Assembly (NCBI RefSeq): GCF_022662535.1
Contig: NZ_JAKQYM010000001.1
Span: 558,001 to 622,000 of the forward strand
Reading direction: 5' to 3'
DNA: 64,000 nt
Source of the DNA: Polaribacter marinus
GTDB lineage: Bacteria > Bacteroidota > Bacteroidia > Flavobacteriales > Flavobacteriaceae
The notes under the pieces are model-generated. The model did not search any database. It saw only the letters and a program-made list of their open reading frames with translations, and was not told the origin of the DNA. The position numbers and the translations under genes are program-made. Below, in pieces: positions 37,166-47,233 of this stretch (position 1 is its first letter; every line of letters starts with the position of its first letter).

Positions 37166-39526
37166 ATGAAAAAAATTACCCAACTCTTACTGATGTTTCT
37201 AATTACTTCTGTAGGGTTTTCTCAAGATTTGTATGATATAAATACAATTCAAACCATCGAAATTGTGTTTGAAGAAAGTAATTGGGATCAGTTACTAGAT
37301 ACAGAAAAAGCAGGAGAGAATAATTACACAGAAGCAACATCTGTAACAATTAATGGAACTACTTTTTATAGTGTGGGAGTAAAGTATAAAGGAAATAGTT
37401 CATACAATGCTAACGAAGTAAAAAATCCGTTTCATATAGAATTAGATACTTATGTAGATCAAGAATATCAAGGCTATACAGATATTAAATTGGCAAATGT
37501 TTTTGCAGACCCATCGTTTGTAAGAGAAACCGTTGCTTATTCTATTGTAAATCAATACATGGACGCACCACAAGCAAATTATGCAAATGTTTATGTAAAT
37601 GGAACTTTATTAGGACTGTATACAAATACAGAAGCGATTACTAAGAAGTTTGTAAATAAGCATTTTAATTCTAAGAAAAATGCTTTTTTTAGTTGTAGTC
37701 CTCCGGATGGAGCGGGTCCAGAATCTACAGTTTTACCTAGTTTAGAATATTTAGGAACAGCTTCTTCTAGTTACGAAGATGCTTATGAAATTAAATCGGA
37801 TGATGAAGAAGATCCAACAGTCGAAATAGCACATTGGAATGAGTTAATAGAACTGACAAATATTTTAAATAATGATATTGAAAATATTGAAAATGTGATT
37901 GATGTCGATATGGCTATTTGGATGTTAGCATTAAATAATGTTTTGGTAAATCTAGATAGTTATATAGGAGAATTTAAACAAAACTATTATTTATATAAAG
38001 ATGATAATAATCAATTTAAACCCGTAATGTGGGATTTAAATATGTCTTTTGGAACATTTAGTATGACAGGAGAAAGTAGTACTGGCGGAGGTCCAGGTGG
38101 CCCAGGAGGCGGAGGACCTGGAGGTCCAGGTGGTCCTGGTAATAGTGGTTTAAGTACGACTACAGATAAAGCTAAATTAGATCATTTATTACACATCAAT
38201 GATGATGGTTTTCCTTTGTTTTCTAAATTGATGGCAGTGCCAAAATATAAGAGAATGTATTTAGCACATTATAAAACAATTTTAATTGAAAACATAAGTA
38301 ATTCTAACTACTTAACTTTAGCAAATGACTACCAATCAATTATTGCTACAGCTGTAACTGCAGATACCAATAAGTTTTATACAGATGCGCAATTTACAGG
38401 AAACATTACTACGGATTATAATGTAGGTAATAATACGGCTCCTGGTTTAACCAATTTAATGAGTGAAAGAAGTACTCATTTATTATCTCAAACAGATTTT
38501 AATAATATACAGCCAACAATTAGCGATGTAGGATCTTCTGTTTCTATACCAACCATTGGAGACACAATTACGATTACAGCTAATATATCGGATACAAATA
38601 CAGATGCTGTTTATTTAGGATATAGAATTGATGAAACCAAGCCATTTAGAAAAGTTTTGATGTATGATGATGGTGCTCATAATGATGGTACAGCAGGAGA
38701 TAATATCTATGGAACTGATGTAATTATAGATGCAGATTATATGCATTATTATATATATGCAGAAAATGATAATATTGGATCTTTCTCTCCTGCAAGAGCA
38801 GAATATGAATTTCACACAATTGAGGCAACTTACTCAACAATTACAGAAGGAAATCTTGTTATTAATGAAATAATGGCTTCAAATGAAACAACCATAACAG
38901 ATCAAGATGGAGAATATGATGATTGGTTAGAATTATATAACAATAGTTCGGAAACCTTAAGCTTAGATAATTTGTATTTATCTGATGATCCAGATGATTT
39001 ATTAGTTTGGAAATTTCCGGAAGGATTAACAATAGCTCCAGATAGTTATTTAATTGTTTGGTGTGATAAAGATGATGATCAAGAAGGATTGCATGCAGAT
39101 ATAAAATTTTCTGCAGGTGGTGAAAGTGCAATTTTGTCTTATGCAGATGGTACAATAATTGAAAATATAACTTTTGGAGCACAAACGGATGATATGAGTT
39201 ATGCAAGAAATCCAAATGGAACAGGAAATTTTGTCATTCAAGCACCAACTTTTGGTGTAAATAATGATACAGCTTTATCAACAGAAACAATAGGACTAGA
39301 TTTGAATGTTAGTTTTTATCCAAATCCAATCCAATCCACTTTAAATATTGAAAGTAATATGAATCCAATTCAATCTTTAAAAGTGAGTTCTTTGTTAGGA
39401 CAAGTATTATATTATAAAAAAAGTGTAAATAAGACAAAAACTGAAATAGATTTTTCAAGTTTTTCTAAAGGAGTTTATTTTGTTACTATCAATAATTCAA
39501 AAGTAGTTAAAGTAATAAATATGTAA
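37166..39526 (+). CDS. Secreted CotH-type protein with lamin-tail domain and T9SS sorting signal
   Basis: 786 residues. Signal peptide (about 1-19, ending SVGFSQ), CotH protein-kinase-like domain (about 60-400: GVKYKGNSSYNANEVKNPF, KLANVFADPSFVRETVAY, VMWDLNMSFGTF), a Gly/Pro-rich loop (GGGPGGPGGGGPGGPGGPG) inside the fold, an Ig-like region, a lamin-tail domain (about 570-680: LVINEIMASNETTITDQDGE, DDWLELYNNSSE) and a type A T9SS C-terminal domain (about 710-786: VSFYPNPIQSTLNIES, GVYFVTINNSKVVKVINM). The T9SS signal predicts export across the outer membrane. Bacterial CotH kinases phosphorylate spore-coat or other proteins; the role here is unknown. Confidence 0.9.
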   Translation: MKKITQLLLMFLITSVGFSQDLYDINTIQTIEIVFEESNWDQLLDTEKAGENNYTEATSVTINGTTFYSVGVKYKGNSSYNANEVKNPFHIELDTYVDQEYQGYTDIKLANVFADPSFVRETVAYSIVNQYMDAPQANYANVYVNGTLLGLYTNTEAITKKFVNKHFNSKKNAFFSCSPPDGAGPESTVLPSLEYLGTASSSYEDAYEIKSDDEEDPTVEIAHWNELIELTNILNNDIENIENVIDVDMAIWMLALNNVLVNLDSYIGEFKQNYYLYKDDNNQFKPVMWDLNMSFGTFSMTGESSTGGGPGGPGGGGPGGPGGPGNSGLSTTTDKAKLDHLLHINDDGFPLFSKLMAVPKYKRMYLAHYKTILIENISNSNYLTLANDYQSIIATAVTADTNKFYTDAQFTGNITTDYNVGNNTAPGLTNLMSERSTHLLSQTDFNNIQPTISDVGSSVSIPTIGDTITITANISDTNTDAVYLGYRIDETKPFRKVLMYDDGAHNDGTAGDNIYGTDVIIDADYMHYYIYAENDNIGSFSPARAEYEFHTIEATYSTITEGNLVINEIMASNETTITDQDGEYDDWLELYNNSSETLSLDNLYLSDDPDDLLVWKFPEGLTIAPDSYLIVWCDKDDDQEGLHADIKFSAGGESAILSYADGTIIENITFGAQTDDMSYARNPNGTGNFVIQAPTFGVNNDTALSTETIGLDLNVSFYPNPIQSTLNIESNMNPIQSLKVSSLLGQVLYYKKSVNKTKTEIDFSSFSKGVYFVTINNSKVVKVINM

Positions 39527-39540
39527 ATTAATACTCCATA

Positions 39541-39588
39541 AAAAAAGGTTTCAAAAATGTAAAGTAGTTTTTTGAAACCTTTTTTTGT
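39541..39588. terminator. Terminator between cotH-type gene and lysA
   Basis: Stem AAAAGGTTTCAAAAA/TTTTTTGAAACCTTTT (about 39543-39557 and 39568-39583) with a 10-base loop, A run before and T run after. Serves convergent genes. Confidence 0.8.
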
Positions 39589-39605
39589 CTAAAAAGAGCG
39601 TTTAA

Positions 39606-40877
39606 TTATAGAGATGCTTTTTCTTTTTTAGTAATATTTTTTTCAGGAAAAGCAATTACCTCTTGGTTATGAAGTATGTCTTGCATAGTTTGTCTTTTTC
39701 TAATTAAGTAATCTTTTCCTTTGTATACCATAACTTCTGCCGGTAAATATCTAGAATTATAATTAGAGGCCATTGAGAAACAATATGCACCTGCATTGTG
39801 AAAGCATAAAACATCTTCTTCAGAAATTTCTGCAATTCTTCTGTTAGAACCAAAGGTGTCTGTTTCACAAATATAACCTACAACCGAATAGTAACGATCT
39901 CTACCTTCTGGGTTTGAAATGTTTGTAATATGATGATAAGAGTCGTACATCATGGGTCTAACTAAGTGGTTAAAACCAGAATCTACATGAGCAAAAACTG
40001 TAGAGGTTGTCTGTTTAACAACATTTACTTTAGCTAAAAAGACACCCGCTTCAGAAACTAAAAATTTACCTGGTTCAAACATTAAAGTAATTTCCTTGCC
40101 ATACTCCTTGCAAAATCCATTGAATCTTTCTGATAACTGTAATCCTAATTGTTCAATATCTGTAGAAATATCTCCTTCTTTATAAGGCACTTTAAATCCG
40201 CTTCCAAAATCTATAAAATCGATATTTTCAAACTGTTTAGCTACATCAAATAAAATTTCTGTTGCACGTAAAAATGTATCAATATCTAGAATATCAGAAC
40301 CTGTGTGCATATGAATTCCGTTAATGTTCATTCCGGTATTTTCTACAACACGTTTTATATGTGGAACTTGGTGAATAGAGATTCCAAATTTTGAATCGAT
40401 ATGACCTACAGAGATTTTAGAGTTTCCGCCTGCCATAATATGAGGATTGATACGAACACAAACAGGAATATCTGGGTGTTTTTGTCCAAATAACTCTAAA
40501 ATAGAAAGATTATCAATATTAATCTGTACACCTAGTTTAGCAACTTTCTCAATTTCATTTAAAGAAACACCATTGGGCGTAAAAATAATTTTCTTAGGAT
40601 CTATTCCTGTTGTTAAACTTAACTGTACTTCTTGTATAGAAACGGTATCTAAACCAGCTCCCATATTTTTAAAAAACTTTAAAATATTAATATTAGAAAG
40701 TGCTTTTACAGCATAATTCAATTTTAAATTCTTTACGCTACTAAAAGCATCAGTTAATCTTTTGTATTGAGATTCAATTTTTTCGGTATCGTAAACATAT
40801 AAAGGACTTCCGTACTTATTTGCTAATTCTAAAAGTTGTGTTCTTTCCAATGTAAAATATTTTATTAATTGTGTCAA
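39606..40877 (-). CDS. lysA: Diaminopimelate decarboxylase
   Basis: 423 residues from a TTG at 40877; a second TTG at 40850 (LERTQLLELANKYGSPLYVY) would give 414 residues and fits the usual family start better. PLP enzyme making lysine from meso-diaminopimelate. Motifs: PLP Lys in LNYAVKALSN, GNSKISVGHIDSKFGI, NGIHMHTGSDI, IDFGSGFKVPYKEGD, and the substrate motif VGYICETDTFGSNR with FHNAGAYCFSMASNYNSR. Stand-alone here, away from other lysine genes. Confidence 0.93.
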   Translation of the reverse strand: MTQLIKYFTLERTQLLELANKYGSPLYVYDTEKIESQYKRLTDAFSSVKNLKLNYAVKALSNINILKFFKNMGAGLDTVSIQEVQLSLTTGIDPKKIIFTPNGVSLNEIEKVAKLGVQINIDNLSILELFGQKHPDIPVCVRINPHIMAGGNSKISVGHIDSKFGISIHQVPHIKRVVENTGMNINGIHMHTGSDILDIDTFLRATEILFDVAKQFENIDFIDFGSGFKVPYKEGDISTDIEQLGLQLSERFNGFCKEYGKEITLMFEPGKFLVSEAGVFLAKVNVVKQTTSTVFAHVDSGFNHLVRPMMYDSYHHITNISNPEGRDRYYSVVGYICETDTFGSNRRIAEISEEDVLCFHNAGAYCFSMASNYNSRYLPAEVMVYKGKDYLIRKRQTMQDILHNQEVIAFPEKNITKKEKASL

Positions 40878-41076
40878 AAGTAAATAAAAGTATAAATAAA
40901 AACCTAATTGTTTAAAAATAAAACAGATTGTTGCCTTTTGTGTTTTTTAAATTAGCTTTTATAGCTATAATTTCGTTGAAAATCTGTTAATAACTAATTA
41001 GCAAAGGCATTTTATTTTAATCGGTTAAATGCTATTTTAGCAAGTACTTCAAAGGTAATAGTAGAAAGAGATTTTT

Positions 41077-42936
41077 ATGAGTCAAGAAACAAAATATACA
41101 GAAGATAATATTCGGTCATTAGATTGGAAAGAGCATATTAGAATGCGTCCAGGAATGTACATTGGTAAATTAGGAGATGGTTCTTCTGCTGATGATGGAA
41201 TTTACATTCTTGTAAAAGAAGTTTTAGATAATTCTATTGATGAATATGTGATGGGTGCAGGGAAAACCATCGAAATTTCTATACAAGGAAGTAAAGTTAC
41301 AGTTAGAGATTATGGACGTGGAATTCCTTTAGGAAAGGTTGTTGATGTAGTTTCTAAAATGAATACGGGTGGTAAGTACGACTCTAAAGCGTTTAAAAAA
41401 TCGGTAGGTTTAAATGGTGTTGGTACCAAAGCAGTAAATGCACTCTCCTCTTTTTTTAGAGTTGAATCTTCTAGAGATGGAAAATCTGCTTCGGCCGAAT
41501 TTTGTCAAGGAAATTTAGAAAATCAAGATTTTTTAGAAGAAACATCAAGAAGAAAAGGAACAAAAGTTTCTTTTATTCCAGATGAAGAAATCTTTAAGAA
41601 ATACAAATTCAGAAGTGAATATGTAGCTAAGATGCTAAAAAACTATGTGTATCTAAATCCTGGTTTAACTATTATTTTTAACGGTGAAAAGTTTTTTTCA
41701 GAAAATGGATTGAAAGATTTATTGGAAGATAATAACAATCAAGATGATATGTTATATCCAATAATTCACCTTAAAGGAGATGATATTGAAGTTGCCATCA
41801 CACATAGTAAAACACAATATTCAGAAGAATATCATTCTTTTGTAAATGGACAACATACCACGCAAGGTGGAACTCATCAAGCAGCATTTAGAGAAGCTAT
41901 TGTAAAAACAATACGTGAGTTTTACGGAAAGAATTTTGAGGCTTCAGATGTGCGTAAATCTATTATTTCTGCAATTGCAATTAAAGTAATGGAACCCGTT
42001 TTTGAAAGTCAGACAAAAACAAAATTAGGTTCTACAGAAATGGGAGGTAAATTACCAACAGTAAGAACCTATATTAACGATTTTGTTAAAACTCAATTAG
42101 ATAATTATTTACATAAAAACCCAGAAGTAGCAGACAAGCTGCAGAAAAAAATTGTTCAGGCAGAAAAAGAGCGTAAAGAGCTTTCTGGAATTCGAAAATT
42201 AGCTAGAGATAGAGCAAAAAAAGCCAGTTTACACAATAAAAAATTACGAGATTGTAGAATTCATTTGGGTGATGTTAAAAAAGAAAACTATTTAGAAACT
42301 ACGTTGTTTATTACTGAGGGAGATTCTGCTTCTGGTTCTATAACAAAATCTAGAAACGTAAATACCCAAGCCGTTTTTAGTTTAAAAGGAAAGCCTTTAA
42401 ATTCTTACGGATTGAGTAAAAAAATTGTGTACGAAAACGAAGAATTCAACCTTTTACAAGCAGCTTTAAATATAGAAGATGGTTTAGAAGATTTACGTTA
42501 TAATAATATTGTAATTGCAACCGATGCAGATGTAGATGGGATGCACATTCGTTTATTATTAATTACTTTTTTCTTGCAATTTTTTCCAGAATTAATCAAA
42601 GAAGGACATTTGTATATTTTAGAAACACCTCTTTTTAGAGTTAGAAATAAAAAACAAACTTTTTATTGTTATTCTGATGAAGAGAAACGTGAAGCAATTG
42701 CAAAATTAAGAGGAAAGCCAGAAATAACTCGATTTAAAGGTTTGGGTGAGATTTCTCCAAATGAATTTGTACATTTTATAGGAAATGATATTCGTTTAGA
42801 TCCTGTTATGTTAGACAAAGAAATGTCTATTGAACAAATGTTAGAATTTTATATGGGAAAGAATACACCAGATAGACAAAAATTTATCATAGAGAATTTA
42901 AAAGTTGAGTTAGACTATGTCGAAGAAGAAGTATAA
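41077..42936 (+). CDS. parE: DNA topoisomerase IV subunit B
   Basis: 619 residues. GHKL ATPase domain ([44 protein letters not shown]), transducer domain, and TOPRIM domain with [12 protein letters not shown] and [15 protein letters not shown], ending with [12 protein letters not shown] and the [12 protein letters not shown] C-terminus. Decatenates sister chromosomes with ParC. I call parE rather than gyrB because parC lies 194 bases downstream, and the length and lack of the GyrB insertion fit Bacteroidota ParE. ATG start. Confidence 0.94.
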   Translation: MSQETKYTEDNIRSLDWKEHIRMRPGMYIGKLGDGSSADDGIYILVKEVLDNSIDEYVMGAGKTIEISIQGSKVTVRDYGRGIPLGKVVDVVSKMNTGGKYDSKAFKKSVGLNGVGTKAVNALSSFFRVESSRDGKSASAEFCQGNLENQDFLEETSRRKGTKVSFIPDEEIFKKYKFRSEYVAKMLKNYVYLNPGLTIIFNGEKFFSENGLKDLLEDNNNQDDMLYPIIHLKGDDIEVAITHSKTQYSEEYHSFVNGQHTTQGGTHQAAFREAIVKTIREFYGKNFEASDVRKSIISAIAIKVMEPVFESQTKTKLGSTEMGGKLPTVRTYINDFVKTQLDNYLHKNPEVADKLQKKIVQAEKERKELSGIRKLARDRAKKASLHNKKLRDCRIHLGDVKKENYLETTLFITEGDSASGSITKSRNVNTQAVFSLKGKPLNSYGLSKKIVYENEEFNLLQAALNIEDGLEDLRYNNIVIATDADVDGMHIRLLLITFFLQFFPELIKEGHLYILETPLFRVRNKKQTFYCYSDEEKREAIAKLRGKPEITRFKGLGEISPNEFVHFIGNDIRLDPVMLDKEMSIEQMLEFYMGKNTPDRQKFIIENLKVELDYVEEEV

Positions 42937-43117
42937 TACAAAGTTAATTAAGAATATTATTTCTGGATTATTTGCACTATTTTTATTGTTTTGGCTATTT
43001 CAAATAGATTGGAATCATATATCAAACAAAGAAAACTCAGGTGCTATTTTTGGTGTCTTAGCAGGATTGTTAATCATCATTTCATTGCAAATAAAAACTA
43101 AAGAATCAAAAAAATAA
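42917..43117 (+). CDS. Small two-helix membrane protein between parE and parC
   Basis: 66 residues. ATG at 42917 lies inside the end of parE (20-base overlap, different frame), so translation is probably coupled. Two hydrophobic helices (about 14-27, [11 protein letters not shown], and about 44-58, [14 protein letters not shown]) with Lys-rich ends (MSKKKYNTK and KTKESKK) predict an inner-membrane hairpin. No family recognised. Its location between the two topoisomerase IV genes is curious but no functional link is shown. The composition is protein-like and the ORF sits in an otherwise gene-sized gap. Confidence 0.7.
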   Translation: MSKKKYNTKLIKNIISGLFALFLLFWLFQIDWNHISNKENSGAIFGVLAGLLIIISLQIKTKESKK

Positions 43118-43130
43118 TTATTTCTCTATC

Positions 43131-45860
43131 ATGAGTGAAGAAATAAACGAAAACGAACACGAAGAAGAATTGATTAATGAGGACGAAAATCCTCAAGAAG
43201 AAACCATTACTAAGGTTACAGGAATGTATAAAGAGTGGTTTTTAGATTATGCTTCCTATGTGATTTTAGAAAGAGCGGTCCCGTCCTTAGAAGACGGCTT
43301 AAAACCTGTTCAACGTAGAATTATGCATTCTATGAAAGATTTGGATGATGGTCGTTACAATAAAGTGGCAAATATTGTGGGGCATACCATGCAATATCAC
43401 CCACATGGTGATGCTTCTATTGCAGATGCCATGGTGCAAATTGGTCAGAAAGAATTGCTGATTGACATGCAAGGAAACTGGGGAAATATTCTTACGGGAG
43501 ATAGAGCTGCGGCATCAAGATATATTGAAGCACGCTTGTCTAAATTTGCATTAGATGTTGTTTTTAACCCAAAAACAACAGAATGGAAACTATCTTATGA
43601 CGGAAGAAGAAAAGAACCTATAGATTTACCTGTAAAATTCCCGCTTTTATTAGCACAAGGTGCAGAGGGAATTGCAGTGGGTTTGTCTACAAAAATATTA
43701 CCACATAATTTTATTGAATTAATTGATGCTTCTATTAAATATTTAAAAGGTAGAAGTTTTAAAATAGTACCTGATTTTTTAACGGGCGGAATTGCTGACT
43801 TTACCAATTATAATGATGGTAAAAGAGGTGGAAAAGTACGTATTCGTGCCAAAATTCATCAACTCGATAAAAAAACCTTAGTTATAAATGAGATTCCTTT
43901 TGGAACAACAACTACATCATTAATTGATAGTATTATCAAAGCCAATGAAAAAGGAAAAATTAAGATCAAAAAAATTGAAGACAATACTGCTGCAGAAGTA
44001 GAGATTTTAGTGCATTTACCACCAAATGTTTCTCCAGACAAAACTATTGATGCTTTATATGCCTTTACAAATTGTGAAAATTCAATATCTCCTTTAGCAT
44101 GTACTATAGAAAATAATAAACCAGTATTTGTTGGTGTTTCAGAAATGTTAAAACATTCAACAGATTTAACGGTTGATTTATTAAAAAAAGAATTAGAAAT
44201 TCAGTTAAACGAGCTAGAAGAACAATGGCATTTTTCATCATTAGAAAGAATTTTTATAGAAAATAGAATCTATAGAGATATTGAAGAAGAAGAAACTTGG
44301 GAAGGAGTAATTGAAGCAATTGATAAAGGTTTACAGCCTTATATCAAACATTTAAAACGGGCAATTACCGAAGAAGATATTACGCGTTTAACAGAAATAC
44401 GAATCAAAAAAATATCGAAATTTGATATTGACAAAGCCAAACAATTTATAGAAGGTTTAGAAGATAAAATTGCAGTTGTAAAAAGTCATTTAGAGAATCT
44501 TGTTGAGTTTGCTATCGATTATTTTAAACGCTTAAAAGATACTTACGGAAAAGGAAAGGAGCGTAAAACAGAAATTAGAATTTTTGATGATATTGTTGCC
44601 TCAAAAGTAGCTATGAATAACGCAAAACTTTATGTAAATAGAGAAGAAGGTTTTATTGGTACTTCATTAAAAAGAGATGAGTTTGTAACAGATTGTTCAG
44701 ATATAGATGATATTATTGTCTTTAGAAAAGATGGTAAAATGATGGTTACAAAAGTAGATGCTAAAACTTTTGTTGGTAAAGATATTATTCATGTTGCAGT
44801 CTTTAAAAAGAAAGATAAAAGAACGGTTTATAACTTTATGTATAGAGATGGTAGTCGAGGTCCGTCTTATATGAAACGTTTTAATGTTACTTCTGTAACA
44901 AGAGATAAAGAATACGATTTAACAAACGGAAATAAAGGTTCTATAGTACATTATTTTACAGCAAACCCTAACGGAGAAGCAGAAGTTGTTACTGTTAATT
45001 TACGATCTGTAGGTAGCGTAAAAAAACTAAAATGGGATATTGATTTTGCTGATTTAGCCGTAAAAGGAAGAGCTGTTCGTGGAAATACCATTACAAAGTA
45101 CACTATAAAATCTATTGACTTTAAATCGGAAGGTGTTTCTACTTTAAAGCCAAGAAAAATTTGGTTTGACGATGCTGTACAACGCTTAAATGTTGATGAA
45201 AGAGGAGAATTGTTAGGAGAGTTTAAAGCAGAAGATAAATTGTTAATCATCACACAAAATGGTAAAGCCAAAGCGGTAAAACCAGATTTAGCGATGCATT
45301 TTGAAAGTGATATGATTGTTCTAGAAAAATGGAAACCGAATAAGCCAATTTCTGCGATTTATTTTGATGGAGAAAAAGAACGTTATTATATCAAACGGTT
45401 TTTAATTGAAATACCAGAAAAAGAAGAAGTATTTATTTCTGAACATCCAAAATCCCAATTAGAAATAGTTGCTACAGATTATAGACCAATTGTAGAAGTT
45501 GTGTATTCTAAAAGAAGTCTAGAAAATGAAGAAGTAAATCTTGAGGAATTTATAGCTGTTAAGGGAATAAAAGCACAAGGAAACCAATTGACTGCAGAGA
45601 AAATTAAACAAGTAAATTTATTGGAAGCTTTACCTTTTGAAGAACCTGAAGAAGATAAATTAGAAGAAATAGAACTTGTAGGTGAAGAGGAAGTTGAAGA
45701 TAAATTACCTATTGATGTTCCTGAAGTTACAATAAATAAACCAATAGCAGAAAACGTTTCTCCTGAAGAAAAAGCAAGAATTGCATTGCAAAAATCAATT
45801 GCAAAAAAGAAAGCAGAAGTTAAAAAAAACGATGACGAAAGTCAAACTAAATTATTTTAA
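43131..45860 (+). CDS. parC: DNA topoisomerase IV subunit A
   Basis: 909 residues, ATG start 13 bases after the small membrane protein. DNA breakage-reunion domain with GLKPVQRRIMHSM, HPHGDASIADAMV and the catalytic Tyr in AAASRYIEARLSKFA; then a coiled-coil/tower region and a C-terminal beta-pinwheel-like region with VKGRAVRGNTITKY. The last 80 residues are an acidic and Lys-rich tail (EEPEEDKLEEIELVGEEE) not present in E. coli ParC. Pairs with ParE. Quinolone-determining residues lie in the region around HPHGDASI. Confidence 0.95.
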   Translation: MSEEINENEHEEELINEDENPQEETITKVTGMYKEWFLDYASYVILERAVPSLEDGLKPVQRRIMHSMKDLDDGRYNKVANIVGHTMQYHPHGDASIADAMVQIGQKELLIDMQGNWGNILTGDRAAASRYIEARLSKFALDVVFNPKTTEWKLSYDGRRKEPIDLPVKFPLLLAQGAEGIAVGLSTKILPHNFIELIDASIKYLKGRSFKIVPDFLTGGIADFTNYNDGKRGGKVRIRAKIHQLDKKTLVINEIPFGTTTTSLIDSIIKANEKGKIKIKKIEDNTAAEVEILVHLPPNVSPDKTIDALYAFTNCENSISPLACTIENNKPVFVGVSEMLKHSTDLTVDLLKKELEIQLNELEEQWHFSSLERIFIENRIYRDIEEEETWEGVIEAIDKGLQPYIKHLKRAITEEDITRLTEIRIKKISKFDIDKAKQFIEGLEDKIAVVKSHLENLVEFAIDYFKRLKDTYGKGKERKTEIRIFDDIVASKVAMNNAKLYVNREEGFIGTSLKRDEFVTDCSDIDDIIVFRKDGKMMVTKVDAKTFVGKDIIHVAVFKKKDKRTVYNFMYRDGSRGPSYMKRFNVTSVTRDKEYDLTNGNKGSIVHYFTANPNGEAEVVTVNLRSVGSVKKLKWDIDFADLAVKGRAVRGNTITKYTIKSIDFKSEGVSTLKPRKIWFDDAVQRLNVDERGELLGEFKAEDKLLIITQNGKAKAVKPDLAMHFESDMIVLEKWKPNKPISAIYFDGEKERYYIKRFLIEIPEKEEVFISEHPKSQLEIVATDYRPIVEVVYSKRSLENEEVNLEEFIAVKGIKAQGNQLTAEKIKQVNLLEALPFEEPEEDKLEEIELVGEEEVEDKLPIDVPEVTINKPIAENVSPEEKARIALQKSIAKKKAEVKKNDDESQTKLF

Positions 45861-45897
45861 ATAAAACAGAAAATAACACCTACTAATATTCTAATTT

Positions 45898-47226
45898 TTG
45901 AGAAGAAAACTTATATATACATTTTTTTTGATTTTTACAGCTTTGAGTTTCTCTCAAACAAAAATCTCGTATTTTCATGATTTAAAACAAGATTTAAATA
46001 TAAGTAATATTGATTCTGTAAATTTTAAGACATACAATGGGCCAATTAACCAAGGCTTAAATAATGGTGTTTTTTGGGTTAAAATAGAAAATTTCAAGAA
46101 AGAAAAGAGTAGCTATATTGTTCATGTTTTAAATTACAAAATTGTAAATACTAAAGGTTTTCAAGGAAATAAAGAACTTGTCAAATTAACAAAAGAACGT
46201 TACCCTACTTATAAGACTTCAAGTTCTGCACCAATTTATTTAAGAGTAGAGGCTTATAGAGAAGCCTTAATTCCTATTGAAGTAAAAACGTATTCTTCAT
46301 TAGTTAATGAAGAAAAAAATAATTTTTTATTTATTGGTTTTTATTTTGGCTTTGCTTTTATAACAATTGTACTAAATATTCTTTATTTTTTAAATCTAAG
46401 AAGAAGAATATTTATACTATACAGTTTGTTTTTAGCTTCAATATCAGTTACGATTTTTGTAAGTGACGGCATGCTAAGTTTATTAGGATATTCTGAAAAT
46501 TTTATCAGTTATATGGTGGCTACATCCCATTTTTTAACGTTTGGTTTTGCTTTGTTATTTTCTAGCAATTATATGCAAATAAATAATTATTATCCTAAGG
46601 TTAAATATATTGGCTCTTTTATCTTTTTTATAATTTCAGTATTTTATATTATGTATTTGATTACAAATAATTTTATATATTTTGTAATATTAGAATCACT
46701 AGGTTTTTTATTATTTGTTATTTACTGGTTCACAGGGGTTTTGTTGTTTAGAAAAAATTTATTTATTAAAATATTTGTGGTTGGATATTTCTTTATTCTA
46801 GTTTTTGCTACCAACTTTTATTATATGAAACTGTTTGGCTTTTCTGATTATTTTGTTAGCCCTTTTATTTTAAAATTAGGAGGTTTTTTTGAAATGACTT
46901 TACTTTCTTTTGCCGTTATATATAGAATGAAAATATTAAATGACGAGAATTATTTAATGAGAAGTGAAATTCTTAATTATTCTAAGGAAGTTAATTCTTT
47001 ATCAAAAGAATTAAAAATGAAAACGGATATTACCCCCTTAGTTGATACAAATTTAAGTATTAGAGAGTCAGAAATATTTGATTTTATAGTTGTAGGAATT
47101 ACCAACAAAGAAATTGCAGATAAACTTAATATTTCTGTTAACACAGTTAAATTTCATGTAAAAAATATTTACGAAAAACTAAATATTAAAAGCAGAAAAG
47201 AAGCAAAGAATTTATTAAAAGCATAA
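45898..47226 (+). CDS. Membrane-embedded LuxR-type regulator with 7TM-DISM sensor
   Basis: 442 residues from TTG 45898; no ATG nearby. Signal peptide (about 1-20, ending LSFSQ), a periplasmic beta-rich domain (about 21-135, containing WVKIENFKKEKSSYIVHVLN), seven hydrophobic helices (about 145-350) like the 7TM-DISM sensors, a short coiled linker, and a C-terminal LuxR HTH (about 385-442: TNKEIADKLNISVNTVKFHV). It would sense an extracellular signal and bind DNA directly, without a kinase. Targets unknown; the B12 locus downstream is on the other strand and convergent. Confidence 0.85.
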   Translation: MRRKLIYTFFLIFTALSFSQTKISYFHDLKQDLNISNIDSVNFKTYNGPINQGLNNGVFWVKIENFKKEKSSYIVHVLNYKIVNTKGFQGNKELVKLTKERYPTYKTSSSAPIYLRVEAYREALIPIEVKTYSSLVNEEKNNFLFIGFYFGFAFITIVLNILYFLNLRRRIFILYSLFLASISVTIFVSDGMLSLLGYSENFISYMVATSHFLTFGFALLFSSNYMQINNYYPKVKYIGSFIFFIISVFYIMYLITNNFIYFVILESLGFLLFVIYWFTGVLLFRKNLFIKIFVVGYFFILVFATNFYYMKLFGFSDYFVSPFILKLGGFFEMTLLSFAVIYRMKILNDENYLMRSEILNYSKEVNSLSKELKMKTDITPLVDTNLSIRESEIFDFIVVGITNKEIADKLNISVNTVKFHVKNIYEKLNIKSRKEAKNLLKA

Positions 47227-47233
47227 AAAAAAA

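Noticed and set aside
40878..41076. Regulatory RNA before parE
   Set aside because: The sequence has no convincing hairpin or conserved motif; only a weak TATTTTAGC box.
41077..45860. DNA gyrase gyrB/gyrA instead of parE/parC
   Set aside because: The two subunits are adjacent with the size and tail features of Bacteroidota topoisomerase IV; gyrase genes are usually separate in this group.
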